Shown one piece after another: positions 25,503-34,481 of a stretch of 64,000 nucleotides of DNA. The position numbers and the translations under genes are program-made. The first letter of the stretch is position 1; each line of letters opens with the position of its first letter. Under the pieces are notes generated by a model that worked only from the letters and a program-made list of their open reading frames with translations, was not told the DNA's origin and did not search any database. This DNA comes from Burkholderia diffusa (lineage in GTDB: Bacteria > Pseudomonadota > Gammaproteobacteria > Burkholderiales > Burkholderiaceae), in contig NZ_CABVPN010000009.1 of assembly GCF_902499115.1 (NCBI RefSeq), positions 124,001 through 188,000 on the forward strand. The letters are read 5' to 3'.

Positions 25503-27431
25503 TCAGAACGTGTAGCTGACCTTGCCGAACGCGGTGCGGCCGAGCGTGTTGTAGCCGTACGCGGTCATGTACTGACGGTCGAACAGGTTCGACAGCGTCG
25601 CCGACACCGTCAGGTGCGAATTGATCCTGTACGACGCGCGCAGGTTCACGGTCAGGTACGACGGCAGATACGTCGTGTTGGCCGGGTCGTCGAACGTCGT
25701 GCCGCCGTAGTTCAGCGACGCGCCCGTGCTCAGTGCATGCAGGTGGAATTCGTCCCACGTGTGGTCGACGTTGACGCTGACCGTCTGGCGCGGCCGGCGG
25801 TTGAGCCAGCTGTCGTTGGTTTCGTCCTGGGGATTCAGGAAACCGATCGCGATGCTCACTGGCGTATGGCGGCCGATCGTGCCCTTGTACGACAGGTCGA
25901 TGCCGCGGATATGCGAGCGACCAATGTTCATCGGCGAGCGCGTCGCGGGGTTGTACGCGATCAGGTTGTTGATGCGCGTGTCGTAGATCGCGGCGCTGAA
26001 CGTGCCGTACGCCGTGTTCGCGTCGAGCGCGGCCTCGACCGAATCGCTGCGTTCCGGGTTCAGGTCCGGATTGCCGTAGCCCGGGTAGTACAAGTCGTTG
26101 AACGAGGGAAGGCGGAACGCGTTGCCGTAGGACACGCGGGCCGTATAGACCGGCGTGATGGCCCACGACAGCGCGGCATTGCCGGTGTTGACGGCCTTCC
26201 CGGCGATGATCTCGTGCCGCCCCGCGACGAACATCGTCACGCTGCCGAGCGTCGCCGACTGATGCAGCGAGAACGCGGAGTCGTTGCGCGTGGGCACGCC
26301 GTCGGGCACGTCGACCGGCAGGAATGCCTGTTCGCGCGTGAAGTCGTACGCAACCTTCGTCTCGCCCGACAGCGGCAGGCCGAACAGTCGGAAGCCATGC
26401 TCCTGGTGGGTCAGCGACGTCGACGAACTGATGCGCTGCGAGTTGATCTGGTCGGTCGGGATCGTCGGGTCGCTCGCATACAGGAACTGGCGGTCGTTCG
26501 CATAACCGAACGACTGGTCGAACTGGGTGTCGGGCGTGATGTCGAGATGAAACGCAATGCCGGTCGTCAGCTGGTGATCGAGCTCGCGATTCGCAAAGCC
26601 GGCGTTGTCATAGGACAGGTCGGAGCGGTGATACAGCGCGAACGTCGAGATCGACCAGTTGTCGCGCGCGTAGCCGAGTCGCGCATCGAGGTCCTGCGCA
26701 TGATATGGATTGCGGCCGGCCTCGTGCCCGTACGCGAACGGTCGCGTCGCGTCGATGCCGGCCGTGTTGTAGTCGTGCAGGCCGAGCGTGTAGGTGAGGC
26801 CGCCGAGCGCGGCGAGCGGCCCCGTCGACGGCACGGTGCCCGACGTGCGCAACTGCGTGTCGAAGGTCTTGTTCGAGCCGCCACCGAACGACACGGTCGT
26901 CTGGTTCGGCTGGCCGGCGGCGCGGCGCGTGAACAGTTGCACGACGCCGCCCATCGCATTCGCGCCGAACGATGCGGCGGCCGGCCCCGAGATCACCTCG
27001 ACGCGTTCGAACGCGTCGGTCGGCAGGTCGGCCCACGGTGCGATGCCGGTCGTCGGCGAGCCGATCCGGATGCCGTCGATGAACACCGCGACCTGGTTGG
27101 CGGACGAGCCGCGGATGCTCACGGACGCGGACGAGCCGGGGCCGCCGTTTTGCGAGACGGTCACGCCCGGCAGCGTCGCGAGCGCCTGCGTGATGCTCGG
27201 GTCGCTCGGCGACAGCCGATCGAGATCGGCGCGCGTGAGCACCTGCGTCGTCGCATAGCGCTGGTCGAACGATTCGGGCAGGTGCCGTGTGTCGGTCACG
27301 CTGATCGTCGGCAGGTCGGCGGCTTCGGCGGGTCGGGGCGGCTGCGGGAGCGCCGCGTCGCCTGCGGCATGGGCGATCGGGGCGAACAGCGCCGTGGCGG
27401 CGGACGTGGCGAGAAGGTGGCGAAGATTCAT
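25503..27431 (-). CDS. btuB: TonB-dependent outer-membrane receptor, BtuB type (cobalamin)
   Basis: The 642-residue receptor has a signal peptide (about 1-22, ending AHAA), an N-terminal plug (ISVTDTRHLPESF; ITQALATLPGVTVSQNGGPGS; VEVISGPAAASFGANAMGGVV) and a 22-stranded barrel ending in F (AFGKVSYTF). It would import vitamin B12 or a corrinoid using TonB energy. A longer frame runs upstream, but the ATG chosen starts a proper signal peptide. A clear cobalamin riboswitch about 340 nt upstream supports the B12 assignment. No btuCDF, cob or tonB gene is in the window. Confidence 0.92.
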   Translation of the reverse strand: MNLRHLLATSAATALFAPIAHAAGDAALPQPPRPAEAADLPTISVTDTRHLPESFDQRYATTQVLTRADLDRLSPSDPSITQALATLPGVTVSQNGGPGSSASVSIRGSSANQVAVFIDGIRIGSPTTGIAPWADLPTDAFERVEVISGPAAASFGANAMGGVVQLFTRRAAGQPNQTTVSFGGGSNKTFDTQLRTSGTVPSTGPLAALGGLTYTLGLHDYNTAGIDATRPFAYGHEAGRNPYHAQDLDARLGYARDNWSISTFALYHRSDLSYDNAGFANRELDHQLTTGIAFHLDITPDTQFDQSFGYANDRQFLYASDPTIPTDQINSQRISSSTSLTHQEHGFRLFGLPLSGETKVAYDFTREQAFLPVDVPDGVPTRNDSAFSLHQSATLGSVTMFVAGRHEIIAGKAVNTGNAALSWAITPVYTARVSYGNAFRLPSFNDLYYPGYGNPDLNPERSDSVEAALDANTAYGTFSAAIYDTRINNLIAYNPATRSPMNIGRSHIRGIDLSYKGTIGRHTPVSIAIGFLNPQDETNDSWLNRRPRQTVSVNVDHTWDEFHLHALSTGASLNYGGTTFDDPANTTYLPSYLTVNLRASYRINSHLTVSATLSNLFDRQYMTAYGYNTLGRTAFGKVSYTF

Positions 27432-27764
27432 GAGGCAATGAACGTGATCGTGTTGCAGGTACGGCGAGCGTAAGCGGGTGGCGGTGCGTACCGCCCGGGT
27501 TCGTGTTGGTCTATCGCGAGACCGGGGAGCGTGGGCGGTCGTCGCGAGGTTCGGACGACACGGCACGGCGCACGCGTGCGCACACGCCGCGCCCATGGCT
27601 GGCTGGCGCGACGGCACGACGCTTCCGGCGAGGAAGCGGAGGCGGAAAGACTGGACATCTGAAGGGTCCTGAGGTCGGGCCGTCCATGCAACGGGGCGAC
27701 CGCCAAAGGTGGCGCCTGGCGCTCCGGGACACCCCGCCCGGCGCGGCTGCTTGGACCTCGGGTC

Positions 27765-27930
27765 GATGGCAGGTCTCCTGGCTCGCGGGTCGCTATTCGC
27801 ACCGGCCTTCCCGGTTTCCCAGTGGCGTGGAGTAGTGCGGATTCGCCGCTCACAGTTGCGGGGGCAGCCGCAGATTCGAGGCGCTGCCTCTTCTGCGTTC
27901 CCTTTTCATCCCGTCTCCGGGAACCATCAG
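27765..27930 (-). promoter_or_regulatory. Cobalamin (AdoCbl) riboswitch
   Basis: Read on the minus strand the conserved elements appear in order: AGGGAACGCAG, the CCCCCGCAACTGTG core, CGCCACTGGGAAACCGGGAAGG and finally the B12 box AGCCAGGAGACCTGCC. This is the standard order of the cobalamin riboswitch. It precedes the BtuB-type receptor gene by about 330 nt of leader and should switch off its expression when the cofactor is plentiful. The leader between the riboswitch and the start codon presumably holds the expression platform, but I cannot fix its fold. Confidence 0.93.
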
Positions 27931-28051
27931 CGCGCAAGCGTAATGGCGAGCGCTCCGGCGCGTCAATTGGCGAAGCGCGCAGGGATGCGAAAAAACGTCA
28001 GTGATCGCCGGATTTTTTCCAAATCCATTCTTGCGAGACACGCCGGCCACT

Positions 28052-29095
28052 TTACATCTGATGAAATGGGGCGCTGGCCGCGCGGCAATCGCGCCGGAAC
28101 CGGCTCGGCGCGACACCCGTCCATCGCACGAACGCCCGCCGGAATGCTTCCTCGCCGCCGAACCCGAGATGCGCGGCGATTCGCGCGACCGGCCAGTCCG
28201 ACTCGCGCAGGCAGCGCCGTGCGACGTCGGCGAGACACTGCTCGTGCAACGCGTGATAGCCGCGGCCTTCGGCAGCCAGCCGCCGTCGCAACGTCGCCTC
28301 GCTGACGCCGAGCCATCTCGCCAGTTCGGCGAGCGTGGGCAGCGCCTGCTCGCGCGCGAGCGCCGCGTCGAGAAAACCGCGTACCTGCTGCGCCCATGAC
28401 ACGACGGCCGGCGCCGCATCGATCAGACTAAACGGAAAATCGACGAGGAACGTGGCCAGTTCGCCCGGCTGGCGGATCACGCGGGCATCGAGCCGCGCGG
28501 CGTCGAATGCGAAGCCATAGGTTTTGCGGCCGACGTCGACCGGCGCATTGAACAGCCCGAGCAGCGGCATCGCGTCGTCGCGGCGCTGATGGCCGAGCCA
28601 GACTTCGTCCGGCCGCAGCGGCTGCCCGATGAGCCAGCCGAACAGTTGCAGATAGCAGAACAGGCCCGTCAGGTCGACGAGGCACGCGGCCGGGCTGCGC
28701 GTGCGGCGCAGCGAATCCATCCGGAACGTCGCGCGAGCGTCACGCACCGCGAGCGACAGCGCACCGGCGCGCGGCGTCAGCATCTCGCAGAACTCGGCCG
28801 CGCAGCGGATCGCGTCGCCGAGCGTCGTGCAACTGAGCAGGCAGCGGCACATCAGGTCGACTTCCTGCTTGCGCATCGGCGGGTGGCCGTTGCCGCGCGC
28901 GACCTGCGCCTCGAGTCGCTCGATGGCGTCGCGGTACAGCGCGACGAAGCCGCCTGGCGTCGTCGACGCGACGTCCGCGGCCGACGTCGCCGGTCGTTCC
29001 ACTGGCGGTGCGCCGCTGCGCGTCAACTCGTCCCGCAGGCGGTCGCCGAGGCCCGGCAGCATGCGACCGCGTGCCGGCAATGCGCGTTGTTTCAT
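28052..29095 (-). CDS. AraC family transcriptional regulator
   Basis: The 347-residue regulator has an N-terminal Arabinose_bd-type (PF12625) sensing region and a C-terminal AraC HTH pair: LAELARWLGVSEATLRRRLAAEGRGY and VARIAAHLGFGGEEAFRRAFVRWTGVAPSRFRR. The ATG (MKQRALPARG) is preferred over a start 213 nt further out. It is divergent from the Dabb-protein/quinone reductase/SDR operon, separated by 169 nt, and is the obvious candidate regulator of it. The ligand is unknown. Confidence 0.9.
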   Translation of the reverse strand: MKQRALPARGRMLPGLGDRLRDELTRSGAPPVERPATSAADVASTTPGGFVALYRDAIERLEAQVARGNGHPPMRKQEVDLMCRCLLSCTTLGDAIRCAAEFCEMLTPRAGALSLAVRDARATFRMDSLRRTRSPAACLVDLTGLFCYLQLFGWLIGQPLRPDEVWLGHQRRDDAMPLLGLFNAPVDVGRKTYGFAFDAARLDARVIRQPGELATFLVDFPFSLIDAAPAVVSWAQQVRGFLDAALAREQALPTLAELARWLGVSEATLRRRLAAEGRGYHALHEQCLADVARRCLRESDWPVARIAAHLGFGGEEAFRRAFVRWTGVAPSRFRRDCRAASAPFHQM

Positions 29096-29264
29096 ATCTC
29101 TGCCGATCTGAGCGTTGCGACAGGGGCGGGTGAGCGGGCCGGTAGGGGTTCGCCGGCCGTCGCCACGCAAGAATGTTATCCACGCCGGCCGCTTCCGGCC
29201 TCGCCGGAACGGCGTAGGCGGCCGGCATCGCATTGCGCCACGAACGAACCGAGACGACCCGCGA

Positions 29265-29609
29265 ATGATCCAGATCGTAGACGAAATCACCCTCGCACCC
29301 GAACGCATTCCCGACGTGCTGGCGCTGCTGCGCGACCGTTATTTGCCGGGCCACGCGGCGCGCGGACTGACGGCGGCCGGCCGCTGGGTGTCGCCGCCCG
29401 TCGCGGTGCCGGGGCAGCCGAGCACGCTGTGGCTGACGTGGCAGGTTGCCGATGCGCCGGCGTACTACCGGATGCGCGCGCTGACCGACGGTGACGTCGT
29501 TGCGTTCTGGACGGCCATCGATGCGCTGTGCGACGCCCGCCGCCGCCATGTGATGACGGACGCGGATGCACCGCTGCCTGCACTGACGGAGGTCGACCAT
29601 GCGGCATGA
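29265..29609 (+). CDS. Small A/B-barrel (NIPSNAP/ABM-like) protein
   Basis: The 114-residue protein is soluble and without signal peptide. The opening IQIVDEITLAPERIPDVLALLRDRYLPG and the segment TLWLTWQVADAPAYYRMRAL suggest a dimeric alpha-beta barrel (NIPSNAP or antibiotic monooxygenase-like) fold, but no catalytic motif is evident, so the assignment is tentative. Its end overlaps the next gene by 11 nt, so the pair are coupled. It is the first gene facing the AraC regulator. Confidence 0.65.
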   Translation: MIQIVDEITLAPERIPDVLALLRDRYLPGHAARGLTAAGRWVSPPVAVPGQPSTLWLTWQVADAPAYYRMRALTDGDVVAFWTAIDALCDARRRHVMTDADAPLPALTEVDHAA

Positions 29610-30231
29610 CACGGCGCAGATATTCGTTTCGGCGACCGACGATGCCGGCGCGGTCGAGCGTGCATTACGCGACGCCGCGCATGCGCTGCCCGGCGCGACC
29701 CGCGTTGCGCTGGCACGCAATCTGGAAGGCTGCTGGAACGCGGGCGACTACACGCTCGACGTGCTGCGCGACGAACGGGCGACCGACCACGCGCCGGGCT
29801 TCACCGCGCTGGCCCGCATACCGGGCGTCGTGCGGATCGACGGCGCCGCATGCCGGGCGATCGGCGGCGGCCTGCGCGAGCCGGCGCTGCGCGACGGCGT
29901 ATGGCGCACGCTGATGTTGCGCGTGCGGCCGGAGGCCGACGAAGCCCAGGTACGCGACCTCGAGCGCGAGTTGCTGCGCATGCCCGCGTACATGCCCGGC
30001 ATCCGTAACTGGCGGCTGAGCAGGATCGTGACGCCGGGTGCGTGGACCCACGTCTGGCAACAGGAATTCGCGCACGTCGGCGATCTGCTCGGCGAGTACC
30101 TGCTGCATCCGTATCACTGGGGCTGGGTCGACCGCCGCTTCGACGCCGAAAGCCCCGACTGGACGGTCGATGCGATCGCGCACGCGTTCTGTCCGCTCGC
30201 GTCGAGCCTGCTGGCCGACACGGCGGCGTGA
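29599..30231 (+). CDS. Two-domain protein with a C-terminal stress-responsive A/B-barrel (Dabb) domain
   Basis: The 210-residue product appears to hold two related halves; the second (from about residue 100: WRTLMLRVRPEADEAQVRDLERELLRMPAYMPGIRNWRLSRI) resembles Dabb (PF07876), with the aromatic patch HPYHWGWVDRRF near the end. Dabb proteins occur as small enzymes or binding proteins in secondary metabolism and catabolism. It overlaps the previous gene by 11 nt. Function unknown. Confidence 0.65.
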   Translation: MRHDTAQIFVSATDDAGAVERALRDAAHALPGATRVALARNLEGCWNAGDYTLDVLRDERATDHAPGFTALARIPGVVRIDGAACRAIGGGLREPALRDGVWRTLMLRVRPEADEAQVRDLERELLRMPAYMPGIRNWRLSRIVTPGAWTHVWQQEFAHVGDLLGEYLLHPYHWGWVDRRFDAESPDWTVDAIAHAFCPLASSLLADTAA

Positions 30232-30285
30232 CGCGCGGCGCACGCGACCCGCCGCCATGCAAACGACAACCCTGGAGACACCACC

Positions 30286-31278
30286 GTGCGAGCCTTGCTG
30301 ATCGACCGCATCGGTCATTCCGACGCGCTGCGAATGGCCGACGTTCCGGCACCGAGGCCGGGCCCCGGCGACGTGCTGATCCGCGTCGCGTACGCGGGCG
30401 TCAATCCTGCCGACTGGAAATGCCGCGAAGGCTATCTCGGCGCGTTCATGCGGATCACGTTTCCGTTCGTGATCGGCTTCGACGCGGCCGGTGTGGTCGA
30501 GGCGGTCGGCGATGGCGTGGAAGGATTCGCGCCCGGGATGCGCGTGTTCGCGCAGACCGACGTCGGCGCGGGGCGCTGGGGCGCGTATGCGGAATACGTC
30601 GCGGTGCGGCACGACTCGGTCGTGCGCCTGCCCGACACGGTCGGCTTCGCGGAAGCGGCGGCCACGCCGACCCCCGCGCTGGCGGCGTGGGCCGGCCTGT
30701 TCGACGACGGCGGGCTGCGTGACGGGCAGACCGTGCTGGTGCACGGCGGCGCGGGCGCGGTCGGCACGTTCGCGATCCAGCTTGCCGCGCAGGCGGGCGC
30801 GCGCGTCGCGGCGACGTGCTCGGCCCGCAACCGCGCGAGCGTCGAGGCGCTCGGCGCGGCGGCGAGCATCGACTATCGCGCACAGGACATCGCTAAGGCC
30901 GTGCGGGCGTGGGCGCCCGGCGGCGTCGATCTGGTGCTCGACGCGGTCGGCGGCGCCACACTGGCCGATGCACTCGACCTGCTGGCACCGGGCGGCACGC
31001 TCGTCAACATCATGACGCTCGCGGCCGGCGACGCGGAGCGACTGGCCGCGACGGGCGCCGAAGCCGCGAAGCGCGGCCTGCGCACCGCGATGACGTACAG
31101 CCGGATGCCGAGCGGCGCCACGCTGGCAGCGATCGCGGAACGGCTCGGCCGTGGCGCGCTACGCGTGCCACGCTTCGAGCGCTTTCCGCTCGAACAGGCG
31201 GCGCACGCACTCGATCTCGTTCAAACGGGCGACGCGAAAACCAAGTTCGTGTTGCACGTTGCGGATATCGCGGGCTGA
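30286..31278 (+). CDS. NADPH:quinone oxidoreductase-type (zinc-free MDR) protein
   Basis: The 330-residue medium-chain reductase has the MDR N-terminus (ALLIDRIGHSDALRMADVPAPRPGPGDVLIRV) with AGVNPADWKCREG and the nucleotide loop VHGGAGAVGTFAIQLA. Structural zinc Cys residues are missing, so it belongs to the quinone reductase/enoyl reductase branch. The start is a GTG with CTGGAGA upstream. It follows the Dabb gene by 54 nt and precedes two SDRs. The substrate is unknown; reduction of an enone is plausible. Confidence 0.87.
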   Translation: MRALLIDRIGHSDALRMADVPAPRPGPGDVLIRVAYAGVNPADWKCREGYLGAFMRITFPFVIGFDAAGVVEAVGDGVEGFAPGMRVFAQTDVGAGRWGAYAEYVAVRHDSVVRLPDTVGFAEAAATPTPALAAWAGLFDDGGLRDGQTVLVHGGAGAVGTFAIQLAAQAGARVAATCSARNRASVEALGAAASIDYRAQDIAKAVRAWAPGGVDLVLDAVGGATLADALDLLAPGGTLVNIMTLAAGDAERLAATGAEAAKRGLRTAMTYSRMPSGATLAAIAERLGRGALRVPRFERFPLEQAAHALDLVQTGDAKTKFVLHVADIAG

Positions 31279-31321
31279 CGCAGAACGGCCCGCACATGAC
31301 ACCCCTTTTACCGGAGACATC

Positions 31322-32197
31322 ATGACCGACACCCGAACCGCGACGCTTGCGGACAAATGCGCGCTCGTGACCGGCGCGAGCCGCGGCATCGGCCGCGCGA
31401 TCGCGCAGCGCCTCGCGTCGGAAGGCGCGACCGTCGTCGTGACGGCGCGCAGCCTCACGCAATCCGCGACGACCGCCGGCACGCTCGCCGAAACGGTCGC
31501 GCTGATCGAGCAGGCGGGCGGCCGCGCGATCGCACTGGCGGCCGACCTGTCGAACCCGGCCGAGCGCGACGCGCTCGTCGGGCGCGCGGCGAAGGCGGCC
31601 GGCGGCCTCGACATCCTCGTAAACAGCGCGGGCGTGGCCGACTACGCGCGCGTCGACGCGATGCCGATGGCGATGTTCGACACGACGATCGAGCACTATC
31701 TGCGCATTCCGTTCGTGCTGAGCCAGGCAGCGATTCCGCTGATGCGCGCACGCGGCGCCGGCTGGATCGTGAACGTCGGCTCGGTCACGGCGCTCGCGCC
31801 GCTGCGGCCGTTCGACGATTTCTCGCGCGCGGGCGGCGCGACCGTCTATGCGGCGGTCAAGGCCGCGCTGTCGCGCTTCACGCAAGGACTCGCGGCCGAG
31901 CTCGAAGCCGACGGCATCGCGGTGAACCTGGTCGCGCCGAGCACCGCGATCCGCACGCCAGGCGCGGCCCGCTACATCCCCGAAGGCTATCCGACCGAGG
32001 ACGTCGCGTATTTCGCGGAAACCGCGCTCGCGCTGTGCAGCCTGCCGGCAAGCGAGCGCACGGGCCTCGTCACGCACAGCCTGCATTTCCCGCTGTCGCA
32101 GGGGCTCGCGGTGCGCTCGCTCGACGGCCGCACGCCGTTGCCGCCACCCGTGATTCCCGCATACGCGCATCCGCGCATCGACCCGACAGGACATTGA
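31322..32197 (+). CDS. Short-chain dehydrogenase/reductase (SDR)
   Basis: The 291-residue SDR has TGASRGIG, an NSAG variant of the NNAG motif, a Ser in VNVGSVTA and YAAVK. Between the Ser and Tyr there is an extra loop (LAPLRPFDDFSRAGGAT), longer than in usual SDRs. The C-terminus (from about residue 240) is also extended, with a proline-rich tail. The ATG follows a weak GGAGACATC site. It is cotranscribed with the reductase upstream and the next SDR 1 nt downstream. Confidence 0.85.
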   Translation: MTDTRTATLADKCALVTGASRGIGRAIAQRLASEGATVVVTARSLTQSATTAGTLAETVALIEQAGGRAIALAADLSNPAERDALVGRAAKAAGGLDILVNSAGVADYARVDAMPMAMFDTTIEHYLRIPFVLSQAAIPLMRARGAGWIVNVGSVTALAPLRPFDDFSRAGGATVYAAVKAALSRFTQGLAAELEADGIAVNLVAPSTAIRTPGAARYIPEGYPTEDVAYFAETALALCSLPASERTGLVTHSLHFPLSQGLAVRSLDGRTPLPPPVIPAYAHPRIDPTGH

Positions 32198-32198
32198 C

Positions 32199-33023
32199 AT
32201 GACGACTTCGATTCGCTTCGACGGCGGTACCGCCGTGATCACCGGCGCGGCCAGCGGTATCGGCAGCGGGCTCGCGCGCCACGCCGCCGGGCTAGGCATG
32301 CGCGTGGTGCTGGCCGATCTCGACCGGGGAAAGCTCGACGCGTTCGCCGCGACGCTCGACACCGACGTGCTGTGCGTGCCGACGGACGTCAGCCGCCCTG
32401 AAGCCGTCGATGCGCTGGCCGACGCCGCATGGCAGCGCTTCGGCGGCGTCGACCTGCTGTTCAACAACGCGGGCGTGATGGCGACCGGCTTCAGCTGGGA
32501 AATCACGCCGGAACGGTTCGAGCGCAGTTTCTCGATCAACGTGCACGGCGTGATGAACGGGATCCGCAGCTTCGTGCCGCGCATGCTCGAGCGCAACGTG
32601 CCCGCGCGCATCGTCAATACGGCGTCGGTCGGCGGGTTCCTGCCGAGCCCGTTGATGTCGCCTTACTCGGCGACGAAATTCGCGGTGGTCGCGCTGACCG
32701 AATCGCTGCACGGCGAGCTCAAGATGCTCGGCGCGCCGGTCGGCGTGTCGCTGCTCGCGCCGGGCCCGGTGCAGACGGGCATTTTCAACGACCCGTTCGG
32801 CGCCGCGCACGACCGGCCCGAGGTGCAGGGCTTCGTCGACACGATGCGCGCGATGCTGAACGCGCACGGGCTCACGCCCGACGCATTTGCGGCGCGGGCG
32901 TTCGACGGCATTCGCGACGGGCGTTACTGGCTGATTCCGCAGCCGGAGACGATCGACGGCGCGCTGCAGCGGCGCACCGCGGACATCCTCGCCGCGCGCG
33001 ATCCGTCGCTGCCGTCGTTGTGA
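32199..33023 (+). CDS. Short-chain dehydrogenase/reductase (SDR)
   Basis: The 274-residue SDR carries TGAASGIG, NNAGV, a Ser in NTASVGG, and YSATK; the C-terminal part (FDGIRDGRYWLIPQPETIDGALQRR) is longer than the core fold and resembles SDRs with bulky substrates. An Asp after the second strand (LADLDR) suggests NAD preference. It starts 1 nt after the preceding SDR stop. It ends the operon facing the AraC regulator; a weak hairpin (GCCGGCC/GGCCGGC, about 33038-33060) follows. Confidence 0.86.
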   Translation: MTTSIRFDGGTAVITGAASGIGSGLARHAAGLGMRVVLADLDRGKLDAFAATLDTDVLCVPTDVSRPEAVDALADAAWQRFGGVDLLFNNAGVMATGFSWEITPERFERSFSINVHGVMNGIRSFVPRMLERNVPARIVNTASVGGFLPSPLMSPYSATKFAVVALTESLHGELKMLGAPVGVSLLAPGPVQTGIFNDPFGAAHDRPEVQGFVDTMRAMLNAHGLTPDAFAARAFDGIRDGRYWLIPQPETIDGALQRRTADILAARDPSLPSL

Positions 33024-33069
33024 AGTCACGGCGCGGGCCGGCCGACCGACGCGGCCGGCTCACGCCGGG

Positions 33070-33318
33070 TTACATATGCGTGCCGGCGTGCGTGCGGCCG
33101 CTGGGTTCGCCGCCGCGGTCGGGTGGCGTATTGTTCTGATCGATCTTCGCGAGCACGAAGCCGGCGTGCGGCAGCGCGGCGGGCGAACGGTGGGCGGCCT
33201 GCGCGACCGGGTCGTGCGGCGAAGTGGCGGAAAAACCGGATGACGTCGCGCTCGGTTGCGCGAACGCCGTGAGGGATGCTGCCGCGAGGGCGGCGGCGAC
33301 GATCGCGTGCGTGTTCAT
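33070..33318 (-). CDS. Small exported protein of unknown function
   Basis: The 82-residue product has a clear signal peptide (MNTHAIVAAALAAASLTAFA-QPS), giving a mature peptide of about 62 residues rich in Pro, Ser, His and Gly. An AAGGAG site 6 nt before the ATG supports the start. Nothing in the mature part is recognised. It is a lone gene converging on the SDR operon. Confidence 0.65.
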   Translation of the reverse strand: MNTHAIVAAALAAASLTAFAQPSATSSGFSATSPHDPVAQAAHRSPAALPHAGFVLAKIDQNNTPPDRGGEPSGRTHAGTHM

Positions 33319-33449
33319 GGCGACTCCTTCTTCACGACTGACTGCGGGACAACGCATTCAGTGTAGGGCGCGAAACTTAACGCGACGTGAAGGAGCGGCG
33401 GCGTGCGGATGACGGGATGTTCATGCGGTCATCCGCGCGCCGCGACGCA

Positions 33450-34424
33450 TCACGCGGATGCGGCGACCAGCGCGCAGAAGTTCTCGAGATCGACGTTGCC
33501 GCCGCTGATCACGATGCCGACGCGCTTGCCTTTCAGTTCGTCCTTCATCCGGCGCGCGGCCGCGAGCGACAGGCAGCCGGTCGGCTCGACGACAATCTTC
33601 ATACGGGTCGCGAAGAAGCGCATGCAGTCGACCAGTTCCGCGTCGGTCGCGGTCAGGATGTCGTCGACGTCGCGCCGCAGGATCGGGAACGTCAGGTTGC
33701 CGAGGTGCTGCGTCTGCGCGCCGTCGGCGATCGTGCGCGGCGTGTCGATATGGACGATCGACCCGGACCGGAACGATTGCTGTCCGTCGTTGCCCGCTTC
33801 CGGCTCGACGCCGTACAGCTTCGCGTGCGGCGACAGCGCGCGCGTCGCGAGCGCCGTGCCCGACAGCAGGCCGCCGCCACCGAGCGGCGTGAACACCGCG
33901 TCGAGCGGCCCGACCTCGTCGAACAGTTCCTTCGCCGCCGTGCCCTGGCCCGCGATCACGTCCGCGTGGTCGTACGGCGGCACCAGCGTGAGCCCGTGCT
34001 TCTCCGCGAGCGCGCGGCCGATCTGCTCGCGGTCCTCGGTATAGCGGTCGTAGGTCACGACGTTGCCGCCGTAGCCGCGCGTCGCGGCCATCTTCGCGGC
34101 CGGCGCGTCCTGCGGCATCACGATCGTCGCCGGGATGCCGAGGATGCGCGCCGACAGCGCGATCGCCTGTGCATGGTTGCCGGACGAGAACGCGACGACG
34201 CCGTTGCGTCGCTGCGTCGCGTCGAAGCGCGACAGCGCGTTGAACGCGCCGCGGAACTTGAACGCGCCCATGCGCTGCAGGTTCTCGCACTTGAAGAACA
34301 CCTGCGCGCCGAGCGCTTCGTCGATCGTTCGCGACGTCATCACGGGCGTGCGGTGCGCGTGGCCGTCGAGCCGTGCCGCGGCGGCCGCGACGTCGTCGTA
34401 GGTGGGGAGGGTCGGAGTGTTCAT
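33450..34424 (-). CDS. PLP-dependent ammonia-lyase (threonine/serine dehydratase or hydroxyaspartate dehydratase type)
   Basis: The 324-residue fold-type II PLP enzyme has Lys56 in GAFKFRGA as the likely Schiff-base lysine, SSGNHAQAIA, and a GGGGLLSG phosphate loop. It lacks a C-terminal ACT regulatory domain, so it is a catabolic or racemase-like form rather than IlvA. Neighbours (a DauR-like regulator and a YbaK-like deacylase) resemble loci for hydroxyaspartate or D-amino acid handling. Exact substrate not determinable from sequence alone. Confidence 0.88.
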   Translation of the reverse strand: MNTPTLPTYDDVAAAAARLDGHAHRTPVMTSRTIDEALGAQVFFKCENLQRMGAFKFRGAFNALSRFDATQRRNGVVAFSSGNHAQAIALSARILGIPATIVMPQDAPAAKMAATRGYGGNVVTYDRYTEDREQIGRALAEKHGLTLVPPYDHADVIAGQGTAAKELFDEVGPLDAVFTPLGGGGLLSGTALATRALSPHAKLYGVEPEAGNDGQQSFRSGSIVHIDTPRTIADGAQTQHLGNLTFPILRRDVDDILTATDAELVDCMRFFATRMKIVVEPTGCLSLAAARRMKDELKGKRVGIVISGGNVDLENFCALVAASA

Positions 34425-34481
34425 GAGTCGCTCGTCGGAAGAGTCGGTCAACAGGTCAGCGGGGCGCATCCGCCTCACGCA

